DNA of 64,000 nt from JAJYKC01 sp963823105 (GCA_963823105.1 CAWGKC010000001.1:248001-312000), one strand, 5' to 3'; counted from the first letter of the stretch, positions 46,908-57,242 are shown. Notes: generated by a model from the sequence alone, not told the origin. Numbers and translations: made by a program.

Positions 46908-48943
46908 AGGGCGGCGGCGCCTCCAAGGACCGCGGCCGGTTCGGCGTCGGAGGCCAAGGGCAGTTCGATGAGGAAGCGGGCGCCGCAGGGGACGTTGTCT
47001 TCGACGCGAATGGCCGCTTCGTGTTCGCTCAAGATGTGGTTGACGATGGCGAGGCCGAGGCCGGTGCCGCGATTTTTGGTGGAGAAATACGGCAGGAAAA
47101 GTTTTTCCTTGTCGTCGCGCGAGATGCCGGCGCCGGTGTCGGCGACGATCAACTCGACCGAGTCGGCGGCGGACCGCGTTCCGACGAAAAGGCGCTTCAC
47201 AGGGGAGTCGCGCATGGCCTCCGCGGCGTTATCGACCAGATTGACGACGACGCGCTTGAACTGCTCGCGGTCGAGTGCGACGGTAGGGAGGCAGGCGGCG
47301 AGGTCCTTTTCGACGACGATGTCGTCGAGACGTCCGGCGAAGACGGCGAGGCCGTTCTCAACCACCTCGTTGAGGTCGGAAGGGATCAGTTGCGCGGAGG
47401 GGAAGCGGGAGTATTGGCTGAATTCGTCCACCAAGGCGCGGACGCTTTCCACTTCGCCGACGATGGTGGAGGAGCATTCGCGAAGAATGCGCATGGCGGA
47501 AGCCGAAGGATTGTCGCGTTCGAGATGGCGGGCCATGCGCTCGGCGCACAGGGCGATGGGAGTGAGCGGGTTTTTGATCTCGTGGGCGACGCGGCGGGCC
47601 ACTTCGTGCCAGGCGGCGGCTTTCTGGGCGCGGAGCAGTTCGGTGGTGTCGTCGAGGACGAGGACGAAGCCGGAACGCGGGCGTTCCTCAAGGGCGGCGA
47701 CGGTGACGGCGAGTTGGAGGGACTTGCGCTCGGCCTTGAATTCGAGCTGAGTGGCGGCGACGCCAGTGCGCCGGGCGCGATTCATGAGGTAACGGATTTC
47801 GGCGGCGTCCTCGCGCGAGAAAAGGTCCTCCAGCCGGCCCGCGCGGCGCACCTGTTCGGGCGTGAAGATGCCGGACAGGGCGCGGTTGACGCGCTGGATG
47901 GCCCCCTCGGCGTTCAAGGAAATTACGCCGGTCGGTATGCTTTCGAGAATGGCCTCGGTGAAGCGGCGGCGGCTTTCCAGTTCCTTGCTGTTGGTCTCCA
48001 GCGACTCGGTCATTCCATTGAAGGCGTTGATCAGCGTGGCCAACTCGTCGATGGCGTTGCCGTGGACGCGGTAGGCGAGGTTGCCCTGGCGCACCTGTTG
48101 CGCGGCGGTGAGGAGGGCGGTGATGGGGCCGCTGATCTGGCGGGCGAGGAACAGGGCGATCCACGTCGCGAAGAAGAGGATGAAGAGTGTGATGAGCAGC
48201 AGCAGAAGGAGGTAGAAATTGCGGAAATTGCTTTTGTTTTTGGCTAGGCGGTCGTATTCGTAGACATAGCTTTGGATCTCCCGTTTCTTGGCTTCGAGGT
48301 CGAGAGCGAGAGGGCCATAGAGGGTGAGCTTGCCTTCGGGAGTGTCGATGGCTTCGCCATAGATTTGGCCGCCGGGGCGCGGCATTTCGCACAGAACGCG
48401 GACAGAATCGGCGGCCGAAAGGACAGCGCGCTCGATGCCCAGTTGCCGGCAGAATGCGGCGTCGGCGCCCGGCTGGTCCCACTCGGGCAGCGAGGCCATC
48501 CAATGCGCCTCGGCGCGGAGGCGGGAGCGGACTTCGTCGTCGAGCGATACGCCCACCTGAATGAGGTCGCCTTTGATCTTTTCACCGGGGCGGCTGAACC
48601 ATTTGTCGATATTGCGATTCAGCACCTGAACGCTGAAGAGGACGAGGAAGAGAACGGGAAGGAAGCTGAGGGCGAGAGCGCCGCCGACCAGTTTGGAGCG
48701 AATGCGCGATCCGGGCCGGTTGTGCTGGCGCTCGATGTAGAGCTTGACGCCGGTGCGGAAGAGCATGAAACCCAGGGTGACGGTGAGGATGAAGATGAGG
48801 GTGGAGACGGCCCAGAATGCATAGGTCTGGCCGAGGCTGGCAGGGGTAAGAGCGCCGGTGGTGAACGATCCCTGCCACACGACGAGGGAGAGCAGCATCA
48901 GGAAGAACAATAGTCCGGAGCCGGCCGCCAATCGTTTCCGCAT
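46904..48943 (-). CDS. NtrY-like membrane sensor histidine kinase
   Basis: 679 residues. Helices near 7-25, 42-62 and 92-112 (SKLVGGALALSFLPVLFLVL), an extracytoplasmic sensor loop of about 135 residues, and a further helix at about 245-268 (FYLLLLLLITLFILFFATWI). HAMP, PAS (ILESIPTGVISLNAEGAIQR), HisKA with VAHEIKNPLTPIALCAERM, and HATPase motifs (VVNLVDNAAEAM, VADTGAGISRDD, GTGLGLAIVNHIL) follow. This layout is that of NtrY. It forms an operon with the NtrX-like regulator (4-bp overlap) and probably controls nitrogen or envelope-related genes. Confidence 0.94.
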
Positions 48944-49018
48944 GAGAAACCTTACCCCGATTATAAGGGGTTAAGATCGGGTCTTACGAACAAACCGCGC
49001 GTCGGGTATGAGGGCCGG

Positions 49019-49426
49019 TCAGACTTCGGAGAATGAGGACGGCTCCGCCGGGGTCTCGGCGCCGCTAGAGGAGCTCGGAGTCACCGATTGAGTCCGGAAC
49101 TCGTGCTGGTGAATCGCCAATGCCACCCGGCCCTCCTCGATGCGAACCACCGGGCCCCTGGCTACCAACTGCAACTTTACGCGAGGATTGAGCTGCGCCG
49201 GCCAACTGATGGCCAATTCCAGCCATTCGCCGCGGCGGACGCGTTCCTTGGTCTTAAAAAGGACTCCCCGGCTGCTGATATTGATCGTTTCCCCGCACCC
49301 GGCTTGACCGTTGGAGGCTCCGATCCCATGATGCTTGAGGCCGCGGTTGAGAGGGAAACGGAGCGACGATCTGCGGTCGCCGGCGAATTTTTCGGGTGTC
49401 TTGTTTTTCTCCACTGTTTCGGGCAT
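49019..49426 (-). CDS. PilZ domain protein
   Basis: 135 residues from the ATG at 49426, preceded by GGGAGGA at good distance; longer in-frame starts have no site. RRSSLRFPLNRGLKH has the RxxxR c-di-GMP-binding pattern at its beginning, and the second motif appears as ETINISSRGVLFKTKE (a D/NxSxxG variant). The C-terminal tail is low-complexity Ser/Glu-rich. Stand-alone PilZ proteins read out cyclic di-GMP, made or degraded here by the protein at 6954. Confidence 0.82.
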   Translation of the reverse strand: MPETVEKNKTPEKFAGDRRSSLRFPLNRGLKHHGIGASNGQAGCGETINISSRGVLFKTKERVRRGEWLELAISWPAQLNPRVKLQLVARGPVVRIEEGRVALAIHQHEFRTQSVTPSSSSGAETPAEPSSFSEV

Positions 49427-49592
49427 GGCGGTGTTCCTCCCTGGTTGGTTCACCCACGATCTCCTAGCTTGCCCCATTTGTATCCCCTCGCACAATAGAC
49501 CTAAGCTCACAAAATGTCATGGGTCCTCTAGCCCGAAGGGATGGTACCTTTAGTTCGGAAGGCGCAACGGGATCCCCCGGCGGCGCGTTCGT

Positions 49593-49622
49593 TTGACACC
49601 GGTTTTGCCAAGCTTATATACT
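49593..49622 (+). promoter_or_regulatory. Promoter of the rpmH cluster
   Basis: TTGACA at 49593-49598 (perfect -35), an 18-bp spacer, then TATACT at 49617-49622. Transcription would start near 49630, about 70 nt before the rpmH start. It is the best sigma-70 promoter in the neighbourhood. Confidence 0.75.
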
Positions 49623-49698
49623 AACAAAAGGGATTCAGGCCGCTGCGTCCGCAGGGTAGCGCTTCCATTCTGGTCGCTTGCCCGGAACCAGGAAGAAC

Positions 49699-49866
49699 AT
49701 GCCAAAACGTACATTTCAACCCAACAATCGGAAGCGCGCGAAGACGCACGGCTTCCGCGCCCGCATGAAAAGCAAGGACGGGCGGGCGGTGCTAGCCCGG
49801 CGGCGGGCCAAGGGCCGGCACAAGCTTACCGTCAGCGACGAGCGCGTTGTGCGGTACGCCGACTGA
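49699..49866 (+). CDS. rpmH: 50S ribosomal protein L34
   Basis: 55 residues, highly basic: MPKRTFQPNNRKRAKTHGF, RARMKSKDGRAVLARRRAKG, ending SDERVVRYAD; about ten residues longer at the C-terminus than the E. coli protein, as in many Acidobacteria. The ATG at 49699 gives the universal MPKRTFQPN N-terminus. First gene of the conserved rpmH-rnpA-yidD-yidC-jag-mnmE cluster. Confidence 0.97.
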   Translation: MPKRTFQPNNRKRAKTHGFRARMKSKDGRAVLARRRAKGRHKLTVSDERVVRYAD

Positions 49867-49913
49867 TTTTCCTAGTAACGCGATTGGCTTCCGCCCGCAA
49901 TCGCTCCCAGGCA

Positions 49914-50291
49914 ATGCACGACACCGGCGATTCCCCCACCTCGTTCGGCTTCGCCAAGAGTTCGCGATTGTTGAAGCCGGCGGAATTCCGCAACGCCTAT
50001 CAAAACGGCGCTCGCCAGTCCGGACGGTTGTTCGCGGCCTTCTGCCTGAAGCGGGAAGGAGAGGACGGTGCCGGACCTCGGTTGGGATTCACGCTGCCCA
50101 GGGCGTTCGGCCGGGCGGTGGCGAGAAACCGCGCCAGGAGGAGGGTGCGGGAGGCGTTGCGGCTGCGATTGGCGGAAATCGGGCGTCAGTGGGACATCGT
50201 AATTAACCCCCGGCGGACCCTCCTGTCGGCCGCTCCGGCCGAGTTGCAAGCGGAAGTGGACCGTCTGGTGAGCCGATGCAAAGCGCGGTGA
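49914..50291 (+). CDS. rnpA: Ribonuclease P protein component
   Basis: 125 residues from the ATG at 49914. SSRLLKPAEFRNAYQNGARQ, LGFTLPRAFGRAVARNRARR, RVREALRLRL contains the RNR signature that contacts RNase P RNA, and DIVINPRRTLL follows. The longer upstream frame overlaps rpmH and is rejected. No strong Shine-Dalgarno precedes the ATG. It overlaps yidD by 16 bp. Confidence 0.94.
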   Translation: MHDTGDSPTSFGFAKSSRLLKPAEFRNAYQNGARQSGRLFAAFCLKREGEDGAGPRLGFTLPRAFGRAVARNRARRRVREALRLRLAEIGRQWDIVINPRRTLLSAAPAELQAEVDRLVSRCKAR

Positions 50292-50485
50292 TGGCGGCGC
50301 TGCGGTTTTACAAGCGGTGGATCTCGCCACTGTTGCCCTCGGCCTGCCGCTTCGAGCCGACCTGCTCGGAATACATGATGCAAGCGGTGGCCCGGCACGG
50401 CGTTGTGCGCGGCGTTTGGAAGGGCCTGGGCAGGCTGGCGCGCTGCCATCCGTTTACGCACGGAGGCTTCGACCCGGTGCGCTAA
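50276..50485 (+). CDS. yidD: Membrane protein insertion efficiency factor YidD
   Basis: 69 residues. ALRFYKRWISPLLPSACRFE, PTCSEYMMQAVARHG, GLGRLARCHPFTHGGFDPVR contain the three conserved cysteines and the HPFxxGGxDPV ending of the family. Amphipathic inner-membrane-associated protein that helps YidC-dependent insertion. It lies between rnpA (16-bp overlap) and yidC, the standard order. Confidence 0.96.
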   Translation: MQSAVMAALRFYKRWISPLLPSACRFEPTCSEYMMQAVARHGVVRGVWKGLGRLARCHPFTHGGFDPVR

Positions 50486-50516
50486 GCGCCGCTCTCCCCA
50501 GGGACAAGAAAGATTC

Positions 50517-52247
50517 ATGCCCGATTCGCCCGATAAATCACTCTCGCCGCAGCCCGCGAAATCCTCCAAGGAGATGTCCATGGAGGTCCGCCTTTTGATC
50601 GCGTTCCTGCTGATGGGCGGCATTCTGTTTCTCACGCCTTACATATATAAGCCGCCCACGCCGGCGAAACCGGCGGCGGCTCCGGCGGCCACCGGCAACG
50701 TCGGCGCGGAAAAGCCCGCGGCGGCGGTGGCGCCGGTCCCGCCTATCGTGCCGGCCGCTCCACCGGCGGGACAGGTGGCGGGCGCGGCCGAAGCAGCCTA
50801 CGTCGTCGATACCAGCCTGTATCGCATCGTCTTCTCGAACCGCGGCGCGGTGGTGAAGAGTTGGACGCTGAAGAAATATAAGGACTCGGCCGGCAAACCT
50901 TTGGAATTGATCGACACGGCGGCGGGCGGAGGAACGCCGGAGCCGTTCTCGCTGCTGTTTCCCGCCAACCACGCGCCCTCGACCGATCCTAATTCGGCGC
51001 TGTTCGCCACCAAACCGGCGAGTGACGGAATCGGCGTCGATTTCGAATTCTTCGACGGCAAGATCTCCTGTCGCAAGTCGTTTCGGTTCGAGCAGGCGAG
51101 TTATCTATCGAAGGTGACGACGGAGGCGACGCAGGACGGAACGCCGCTGCCGCACATGATCGAGTGGCGCGGCGGTTTTGGCGATGCGACGGTGCTGAAC
51201 GCCCCGGCCGCGCAACACGCGCTTTACTACGATCTGGCGGACGACAAGCTGCGCGTCAAGACCGGGAAGGACGGCAAGAACGGTCCGGTGATCGCCAAGG
51301 GCAACTACTCGTTCGCGGGGTTGGAGGACGCCTTTTTCGCGGCCGTGTTTCTGCCCGCCGACAACACCACGGTGGAGCTCGACACCTACGGCGACAATCT
51401 GCCGCGCGGCCCGGAGAAGAAAATGGACCCGCACGTGGGCGTCGCCGTGGGCGGCGACAGCGTGAACCGTTTCACTCTGTTTGCCGGGCCGAAAGACGTC
51501 GATCTGTTGAGCCGGGTGGACCCGAGGCTGAAGCAGTTAATCGATTGGGGATGGTTCGGCATCATTGCCAAGCCGCTCTTTCTGGTGATGAAGGCGGTGG
51601 ATAGCCGGTATGTGCATAACTGGGGCTGGTCGATCATTCTGCTGACGATCGCATTGAATCTGCTATTGCTGCCGCTGCGGTTCACCAGCATGCGCTCGGC
51701 CAAGAAAATGCAGGCTCTCCAGCCGCAAATCGCCGCCATCAACGCCAAGTACAAGAACGTGAAGATGAACGATCCGCGCAACGCGGAGAAGAACCAGGAG
51801 GTGATGGACCTTTACAAGAAGCACGGCGTGAATCCCGTGGGCGGGTGTTTGCCGATGGTCCTGCAGCTTCCCCTGGTCTACGCCTTTTATAAGGTCCTGA
51901 CGGTGACAATCGAGCTGCGAAACGCTCCGTGGCTGTGGGTCACCGACTTGTCGCAGCCGGAGCATTTACCGATCCGTATATTGCCCACGGTGATGATCGT
52001 CACTCAATTTCTGGTTCAGAAACTGACGCCGAACCCATCGGTCGATCCATCGCAGGCCAAGATGATGATGTTCATGCCTCTGATCCTCGGCTTCTTCTTT
52101 TACTATCAATCGAGCGGGCTGGTGTTATACTGGCTCACTGGCAATCTGGTGGGGATCTTCACGCAGTGGCTGATGAACCGTGGCGTATCGCCGGTAGTGA
52201 TCGAAGCGCCGAAGGCGATTCAGAAGAAAAAGCCCTCAAAGGCCTAA
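50517..52247 (+). CDS. yidC: Membrane protein insertase YidC
   Basis: 576 residues from the ATG at 50517 (MPDSPDKSLSPQPAKSS), then an N-terminal helix (VRLLIAFLLMGGILFLTPYI), an Ala/Pro-rich linker, a periplasmic beta-sandwich (about 95-350) and the five-helix OxaA core: GWSIILLTIALNLLLLPLRF, MRSAKKMQALQPQI, VGGCLPMVLQLPLVYAFYKV, MMMFMPLILGFFFYYQSSGL. The long periplasmic domain is the Gram-negative form. Six bp separate its stop from jag. Confidence 0.96.
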   Translation: MPDSPDKSLSPQPAKSSKEMSMEVRLLIAFLLMGGILFLTPYIYKPPTPAKPAAAPAATGNVGAEKPAAAVAPVPPIVPAAPPAGQVAGAAEAAYVVDTSLYRIVFSNRGAVVKSWTLKKYKDSAGKPLELIDTAAGGGTPEPFSLLFPANHAPSTDPNSALFATKPASDGIGVDFEFFDGKISCRKSFRFEQASYLSKVTTEATQDGTPLPHMIEWRGGFGDATVLNAPAAQHALYYDLADDKLRVKTGKDGKNGPVIAKGNYSFAGLEDAFFAAVFLPADNTTVELDTYGDNLPRGPEKKMDPHVGVAVGGDSVNRFTLFAGPKDVDLLSRVDPRLKQLIDWGWFGIIAKPLFLVMKAVDSRYVHNWGWSIILLTIALNLLLLPLRFTSMRSAKKMQALQPQIAAINAKYKNVKMNDPRNAEKNQEVMDLYKKHGVNPVGGCLPMVLQLPLVYAFYKVLTVTIELRNAPWLWVTDLSQPEHLPIRILPTVMIVTQFLVQKLTPNPSVDPSQAKMMMFMPLILGFFFYYQSSGLVLYWLTGNLVGIFTQWLMNRGVSPVVIEAPKAIQKKKPSKA

Positions 52248-52253
52248 ATCGAC

Positions 52254-52872
52254 GTGAGCGAACGTAAGTATAAGGTTCAAGAATTCGGGCCGAGGATCGA
52301 GGCGTTCCTGGCGCCGGTGCTGGGTGGAGCCGGATTTCAGGCGAGCTTCGAAGTGGCCGAAGGCGAGCACTCCCATCCGGAAATCGAAGATCCCGGAGAT
52401 CGTGGTCCGCTTTCGCGGAGCCGACGTGGATCTGCTGCTGGCCAACCGCGCCGGACTGCTGCTGGCGCTGGAACACCTGACGATGGAAGTGCTGCGCGTT
52501 CCGGCCGAACACCATGCGCTGATCTGTTTCGACGCCAACGATTACCGCATGTTGCGCATCGAGGAATTGAGGCTCAGCGCGGCGGCGGCCGCCGAGCGGG
52601 TGAAGAAGACGGGCGTTCCGTTCCACTTCAATCCGATGAGCAGCCGGGAGCGGCGGATCATCCACCTGAGCCTGCGCGGGGAAACGGAAGTGCGCAGCGA
52701 AAGCACGGGTGTGGGGCCGATCCGGCAGGTGGTGATCGTGCCCGCGGCGATGAAGACGGTGCCCGAGCCGGTGCGTCCGCCGGAGCCTCGCGAAAGCGGC
52801 CCGCGCCGTGACGGTCCGCGGAGAGACGGCCGCGACGGGCCGCGCCGCTCCGGTCCTCGTTTCGGGCGTTAG
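52254..52872 (+). CDS. jag: Jag/KhpB-like RNA-binding protein, one apparent frameshift
   Basis: Starts with GTG at 52254 (SERKYKVQEFGPRIEAFLAP). One extra G near 52394 (CCCGGAG) breaks the frame; corrected, HPEIEDPEIVVRFRGADVDL continues. A KH-like domain (LLANRAGLLLALEHLTMEVL) is followed by an R3H domain (NPMSSRERRIIHLSL) near residue 130, and a low-complexity Arg/Pro/Gly tail. About 205 residues. KhpB acts with KhpA as an RNA chaperone in Gram-positives. The operon position between yidC and mnmE supports the assignment. Confidence 0.88.
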
Positions 52873-52887
52873 CCGCCGTCTCACGCA

Positions 52888-54231
52888 GTGCCCCTTCACG
52901 ACACCATCGCGGCGATCTCGACGCCCCTCGGACGCGCCGGGATTGGCGTGGTGCGGCTATCCGGCGCCGACGCCCGCGCCATCGCCGCCGGCTTCCTGCG
53001 CCTTCCGGCCGATCATGAATGGCGTCCCTGGACTTCGGCGCTGGCGAGGCTGGTGGATCGGGAAAATCGCACGGTGGACCATGCCGTGGTTTCGTTCTTT
53101 CCCGCGCCGCGCTCTTACACGGCCGAGGACGTCGTCGAGATTTCCTGCCACGGCTCGCCGGTGATTCTTGCCCATTGTTTAGAGCGGGCCTGCTCGGAGG
53201 GCGCGCGTTTGGCCGAGCCGGGCGAATTCACGCTCCGGGCGTTTCTCAACGGCCGGATCGATCTTCCCCAAGCCGAGGCGGTTCGCGATCTGATCGATGC
53301 GACCACGCTGTACCAGGCGCGCGTGGCCGCGCGTCAGACCGAAGGCTCGGTAGCACATGCCTTACGCCCGGCGAAAGAGCGGCTGGTTGAGTTGATCGCC
53401 CTCCTCGAAGCCGGAATCGATTTCGCCGAAGACGACATTTCGGTGGCGCCGGCGGAGGACATTCTCGGCAGGCTGGCGGGAATTGAAGAGCGCGTGGCGG
53501 CCCTCGCGGCCAGTTTTTCTTTCGGAAGGCTGGTCCATTCCGGCATGACGCTGGCGATCGTCGGACGCCCCAATGTAGGCAAGAGCAGCCTGTTCAATCG
53601 CCTGCTGGAACAGGACCGGGCGATCGTGACGGAGATGCCGGGAACGACGCGCGATCTGGTTTCGGAGACAACGGCGATCGGAGGGATTCCGGTGAAACTG
53701 GTGGACACGGCCGGCATCCGCGAGGGGCAGGACCGGGTGGAGACGCTCGGCATCGAACGCAGCTTTCAAGCCATGGCCGACGCGGACGTGACGCTGGTGG
53801 TGGTCGACGCCTCGGCGCCGGTGGCGGAGGAAGACGCCCGGCTGATCGAGCGCGCGAAGAGTCAGGGCCGCTCGATCGTAGTGGGCAACAAATGCGACCT
53901 GCGGCGGCGCGCGGAGCTGCCGCGGGATGCGGCGGTGGTGTCGGCGCTGAGCGGCGAGGGGATCGAGGAATTGCGCGTGCGGATTTGTCCGGCGGGCGCG
54001 GCGGCCGGGAGCGAGGACGGATTCATCACCAGCCTGCGGCACGAACAGTTGCTGCGCGAGGCCGTGGAAGCCTTGAAGCAAGCGGCGCTGGCCACCGGAG
54101 CGGGGTTGCCGCACGAGATGCTGCTGCTGGATCTATACGCCGCGCTCCGTCCGCTCGACGCCATCACCGGCGCGACGACGGCGGACGACATTTTGAACCG
54201 CATCTTCTCCACCTTCTGCATCGGAAAGTAG
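52888..54231 (+). CDS. mnmE: tRNA modification GTPase MnmE
   Basis: 447 residues from GTG at 52888 (PLHDTIAAISTPLGRAGIGV). With MnmG it modifies wobble U34 of tRNAs. The folate-binding N-terminal domain is followed by an inserted G domain: GRPNVGKSSLFNRLL, GTTRD (switch), DTAGIRE, NKCD. The protein ends FCIGK, whose cysteine is characteristic. No mnmG follows; the neighbour is a DUF4143 ATPase. Confidence 0.96.
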   Translation: MPLHDTIAAISTPLGRAGIGVVRLSGADARAIAAGFLRLPADHEWRPWTSALARLVDRENRTVDHAVVSFFPAPRSYTAEDVVEISCHGSPVILAHCLERACSEGARLAEPGEFTLRAFLNGRIDLPQAEAVRDLIDATTLYQARVAARQTEGSVAHALRPAKERLVELIALLEAGIDFAEDDISVAPAEDILGRLAGIEERVAALAASFSFGRLVHSGMTLAIVGRPNVGKSSLFNRLLEQDRAIVTEMPGTTRDLVSETTAIGGIPVKLVDTAGIREGQDRVETLGIERSFQAMADADVTLVVVDASAPVAEEDARLIERAKSQGRSIVVGNKCDLRRRAELPRDAAVVSALSGEGIEELRVRICPAGAAAGSEDGFITSLRHEQLLREAVEALKQAALATGAGLPHEMLLLDLYAALRPLDAITGATTADDILNRIFSTFCIGK

Positions 54232-54304
54232 GCTGATTACCGCCGCCCGCTCCGGCTCCAATTCAACCCTGGTTGGACGGATTCATGATCGGATGCGTTG
54301 GATA

Positions 54305-54348
54305 ATCATCCACAACGTGGTTGATTATCATCCACCATCTGGTTGATT
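54305..54348 (+). repeat. Two tandem 22-bp imperfect palindromes
   Basis: ATCATCCACAACGTGGTTGATT (22 bp) occupies 54305-54326 and is followed head to tail by a copy at 54327-54348 that differs at three central positions. Each unit is an imperfect dyad with arms ATCATCCAC and TGGTTGAT. An A+T-rich TTATATAA follows, and the GTG start of the ATPase gene lies at 54357. This looks like a double operator for autoregulation. Confidence 0.7.
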
Positions 54349-54356
54349 ATATAAAT

Positions 54357-55598
54357 GTGATCCATCGGCACATCATCGGCCAAATCAGGGAAGCCCTGAC
54401 CGACACACCGGCCGTTCTCATCAACGGAGCTCGGCAGACGGGCAAAAGTACCCTCGCTCAGTCCGACGAACTCGGCGAACAAAACCGGCAGTACCTTACA
54501 TTCGACGATCCTGGCGTCCTGGCCGCAGCGAAAGGCGACCCCAACGGCTTCGTCGCCGGCTTGAACCCGCGCGTCACGTTGGACGAAGTGCAGCATGTGC
54601 CCGAACTGTTCCCGGTCATCAAAGCGGCGATCGATCGAAAACGGCAGTCCGGGCGATTTCTGCTGACGGGATCGGCAAACGCGATACTCCTACCAAAACT
54701 GTCCGAGTCCCTGGCCGGGCGAATGGAAGTGATAACCGTGTGGCCGTTTTCGCAAGGCGAGATCAACGGCACAAAAGAGACCTTCATAGACGCCATGTTC
54801 TCCAAGCGTTCCATCGTTTGGACTGGAAAACCCGTCACCGTTCGGCGGGAGGAACTGCTGGAGACGGTCCTTGCCGGTGGATATCCTGTGGCGATCGCCC
54901 GCCATAAAGCCTCTCGCCGCAACGCATGGTTCCAGTCCTACATCATGACCATACTGCAGCGCGACATTCGCGATTTAGCCAATATTGCCGACGTGACGGC
55001 AGTTCCTCGTCTGCTGTCGGTAGTGGCCGCCCGCGCAGGCGGACTATTGAACTTTGCCGACTTGTCACGAACTATGGGACTGCCGCAGACCACGCTGAAA
55101 CGCTACTTCGCTCTGTTGGAATCGACATTCGTAGTGCAAATGTTGCGGCCGTGGGCTACAAATCTGGGCCAGCGGGTCATTCAGACAGCCAAAGTTTACC
55201 TGAATGACACAGGACTGCTCAGCTACCTCTTGGGAATCACCGCCGGCCGCCTCCGGACCGAAGGAACGCTTGCCGGTGCGGCGCTTGAGAATTTCGTGTT
55301 TATGGAATTGCGGAAGCAGTCGGCCTGGAGCGCTACGAAGCCGGAGATATTCTACTGGCGCACAGCTTCGGGACAAGAGGTAGATCTGGTTCTGGAGGAC
55401 CGCATGGGCAGACTCGCAGGGGTTGAGGTCAAGGCTGCCGCAACGCTGAGCGGTGGCGATGTGCGTGGCTTACAAGCCTTGGCAACCGCGGCAGGCAAGA
55501 AATGGGTGCGCGGCGTCGTCCTTTACACGGGGACGGAGGTGATCCCGTTCGCCGAGAACCTGCATGGCGTTCCCATCGCTCGCCTCTGGGCCGGATGA
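54357..55598 (+). CDS. AAA ATPase with DUF4143 domain
   Basis: 413 residues from the GTG at 54357 (VIHRHIIGQIREALTDTPAV); a TTG at 54321 would lie within the operator-like repeat. Walker A LINGARQTGKSTLAQ, Walker B RVTLDEVQHVPELF, sensor FLLTGSANAILLPKLSESLA, then the C-terminal DUF4143 part: LENFVFMELRKQS, FYWRTASGQEVDLVLED, GVEVKAAATLSGGDVRGL, resembling a nuclease-like fold. Such proteins are frequent in accessory regions, and their function is not established. It sits alone between mnmE and a TPR gene. Confidence 0.88.
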   Translation: MIHRHIIGQIREALTDTPAVLINGARQTGKSTLAQSDELGEQNRQYLTFDDPGVLAAAKGDPNGFVAGLNPRVTLDEVQHVPELFPVIKAAIDRKRQSGRFLLTGSANAILLPKLSESLAGRMEVITVWPFSQGEINGTKETFIDAMFSKRSIVWTGKPVTVRREELLETVLAGGYPVAIARHKASRRNAWFQSYIMTILQRDIRDLANIADVTAVPRLLSVVAARAGGLLNFADLSRTMGLPQTTLKRYFALLESTFVVQMLRPWATNLGQRVIQTAKVYLNDTGLLSYLLGITAGRLRTEGTLAGAALENFVFMELRKQSAWSATKPEIFYWRTASGQEVDLVLEDRMGRLAGVEVKAAATLSGGDVRGLQALATAAGKKWVRGVVLYTGTEVIPFAENLHGVPIARLWAG

Positions 55599-55714
55599 GA
55601 GGCAAAGCGGCACAAGCCCGCCCGGCGGTGGATGTCCGCGTTCCGCATCGGAAAATCAACGGCGATTTCGCTAGACTAAGGAACGAGAAACTACGAGTGT
55701 CTACTTCAAAAACC

Positions 55715-57242
55715 ATGTTCTTTCACGCCCGGCGCGCGATCGTTGGCGCCGCGCTGGTGTTGGCCGCGGCGGTGCCGGGCGATCGGCCAGTTGGGCGTGG
55801 AGAACCAGTTGGATTCCAACCAGGACCTGTTCGCGGTGTTTCTGGCCCGCGCGGCCGCCGGGTACGACAATCCTTCCGCGCCGGACGCGAATCCGCTGCG
55901 CGCCGAATTGCTGAAGAACATCGGTGAACGGCATCCGGCGTCGCTTGAGGATCTGAAAACGTTCTTCGCCGCGCACCGGCAAAAGAATACGGCGGCCGAT
56001 CTCAATCAGTACATCTCTTTCGCGCTTTCGGTGGGGCCGCCGCCGGAGTTCCGCTACCGCTACGAACCGTCGGAGTTGACGCCGGAGGTGCAGCAATTGG
56101 CGGGCTTCGAAAAGCTGGTGTCCCGCTTCTGGGTGGACGCCGGTTTGGACGATTTGTGGAAAAAGTCGCAGGGCGCCTACGAGCGGATTCTGGAGGCGTA
56201 TCATTCTCCGGTGACCCGCGCGGTGTTTGAAACCAACGCCTATCTGCGCAATCCGACGAGCGGTTATCTTGGCCGGCGCTTCGAGGTGTTCGTCGATCTC
56301 ACCGGGCCTCCTGGCGTGATTCAATCCCGCAGTTTCAAGGACGATTATTCGGTGGTGGTGACGCCGTTCGGCACCTCGGCCGAGCGGGCGCGGGAGATGG
56401 TGGAAGAACAGACGCCGGAAATCCGGCACTCGTATCTGCACTACGTGTTGGACCCGCTGGGGATCAAGTACTCGGCGCTGATCGAGAAAAAGAAATCGCT
56501 CGAAGATATCTCCGAGGGCGCGCCGGCGCTCGACGAAGTCTACAAGCGGGACTTTCTGCTATTGGCGACGGAATCGTTGATTAAGGCGGTGGAGAGCCGC
56601 CTCGCTCCCTCGCGGGATCGCCAGGCGATGGTGGATTCGGCGCTGCGGGAAGGGTTTATTCTGACGCCGTTTTTCGCCGGAGAGCTTCCCTCGTACGAGA
56701 AGCAGCAGCAGGCGATGCGGCTATACCTGCCGGATATGATCGACGCGATCGATCTAAACAAGGAGACGAAACGGCTGGAGGGAGTGGAATTCGCAAAGAC
56801 GCGCCAGAGCGAGCGGCCGGAGCCGGCGCCGGCTCCGAAGCCGCAATTGACGCCGGGCCAGCAGGCGCTTGAGGAAGCCGAGTCGTTCTCCTTCGACAAG
56901 CAATACGCGAAGGCGAAGCAGGCGTTCGGGAAGGTTTTGGAGCAGCCGGACGGCGGAGGGTTGCACGCCCGCGCGTATTTCGGATTGGGGCGCGTGGCGG
57001 CGCTCGAGAAGGACCCGGAGCTGGCGGAGAAGTGTTTCGAGAAGGCGTTGGAGTTGACGCCGGACGCGGTGACGGAATCTTGGGCGAACTTGTACTTAGG
57101 GCGGCTGGCGGCGGCCTCCGGAGAGAACGAACAGGCGTCGGCCCGTTACCGCGCCACGCTGGCGGTGAACGGCGGCGCCGCCAAAGCCAAGGCCGAAGCC
57201 GAGAAGCTGTTGGCCACGCCGGCGGCGGTTCGCGCGCCGTAG
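55715..57242 (+). CDS. Secreted TPR-containing protein, frameshift at signal peptide end
   Basis: From the ATG at 55715: MFFHARRAIVGAALVLAAAV, a signal peptide. An extra G in the GGG run near 55777 then breaks the frame; corrected, it continues AIGQLGVENQLDSNQDLFAV. The next 320 residues form an alpha-helical domain with a conserved Y/F-rich pattern that I cannot name (FEVFVDLTGPPGVIQSRSF). The last 130 residues are TPR-like repeats: YAKAKQAFGKVLEQPDGGGL, LAEKCFEKALELTPDAVTES. About 508 residues. Followed by another secreted TPR protein and rnc. Confidence 0.82.

Noticed and set aside
49440..49700. Replication origin next to rpmH
   Set aside because: No dnaA gene and no cluster of DnaA boxes were seen; only a promoter is evident.
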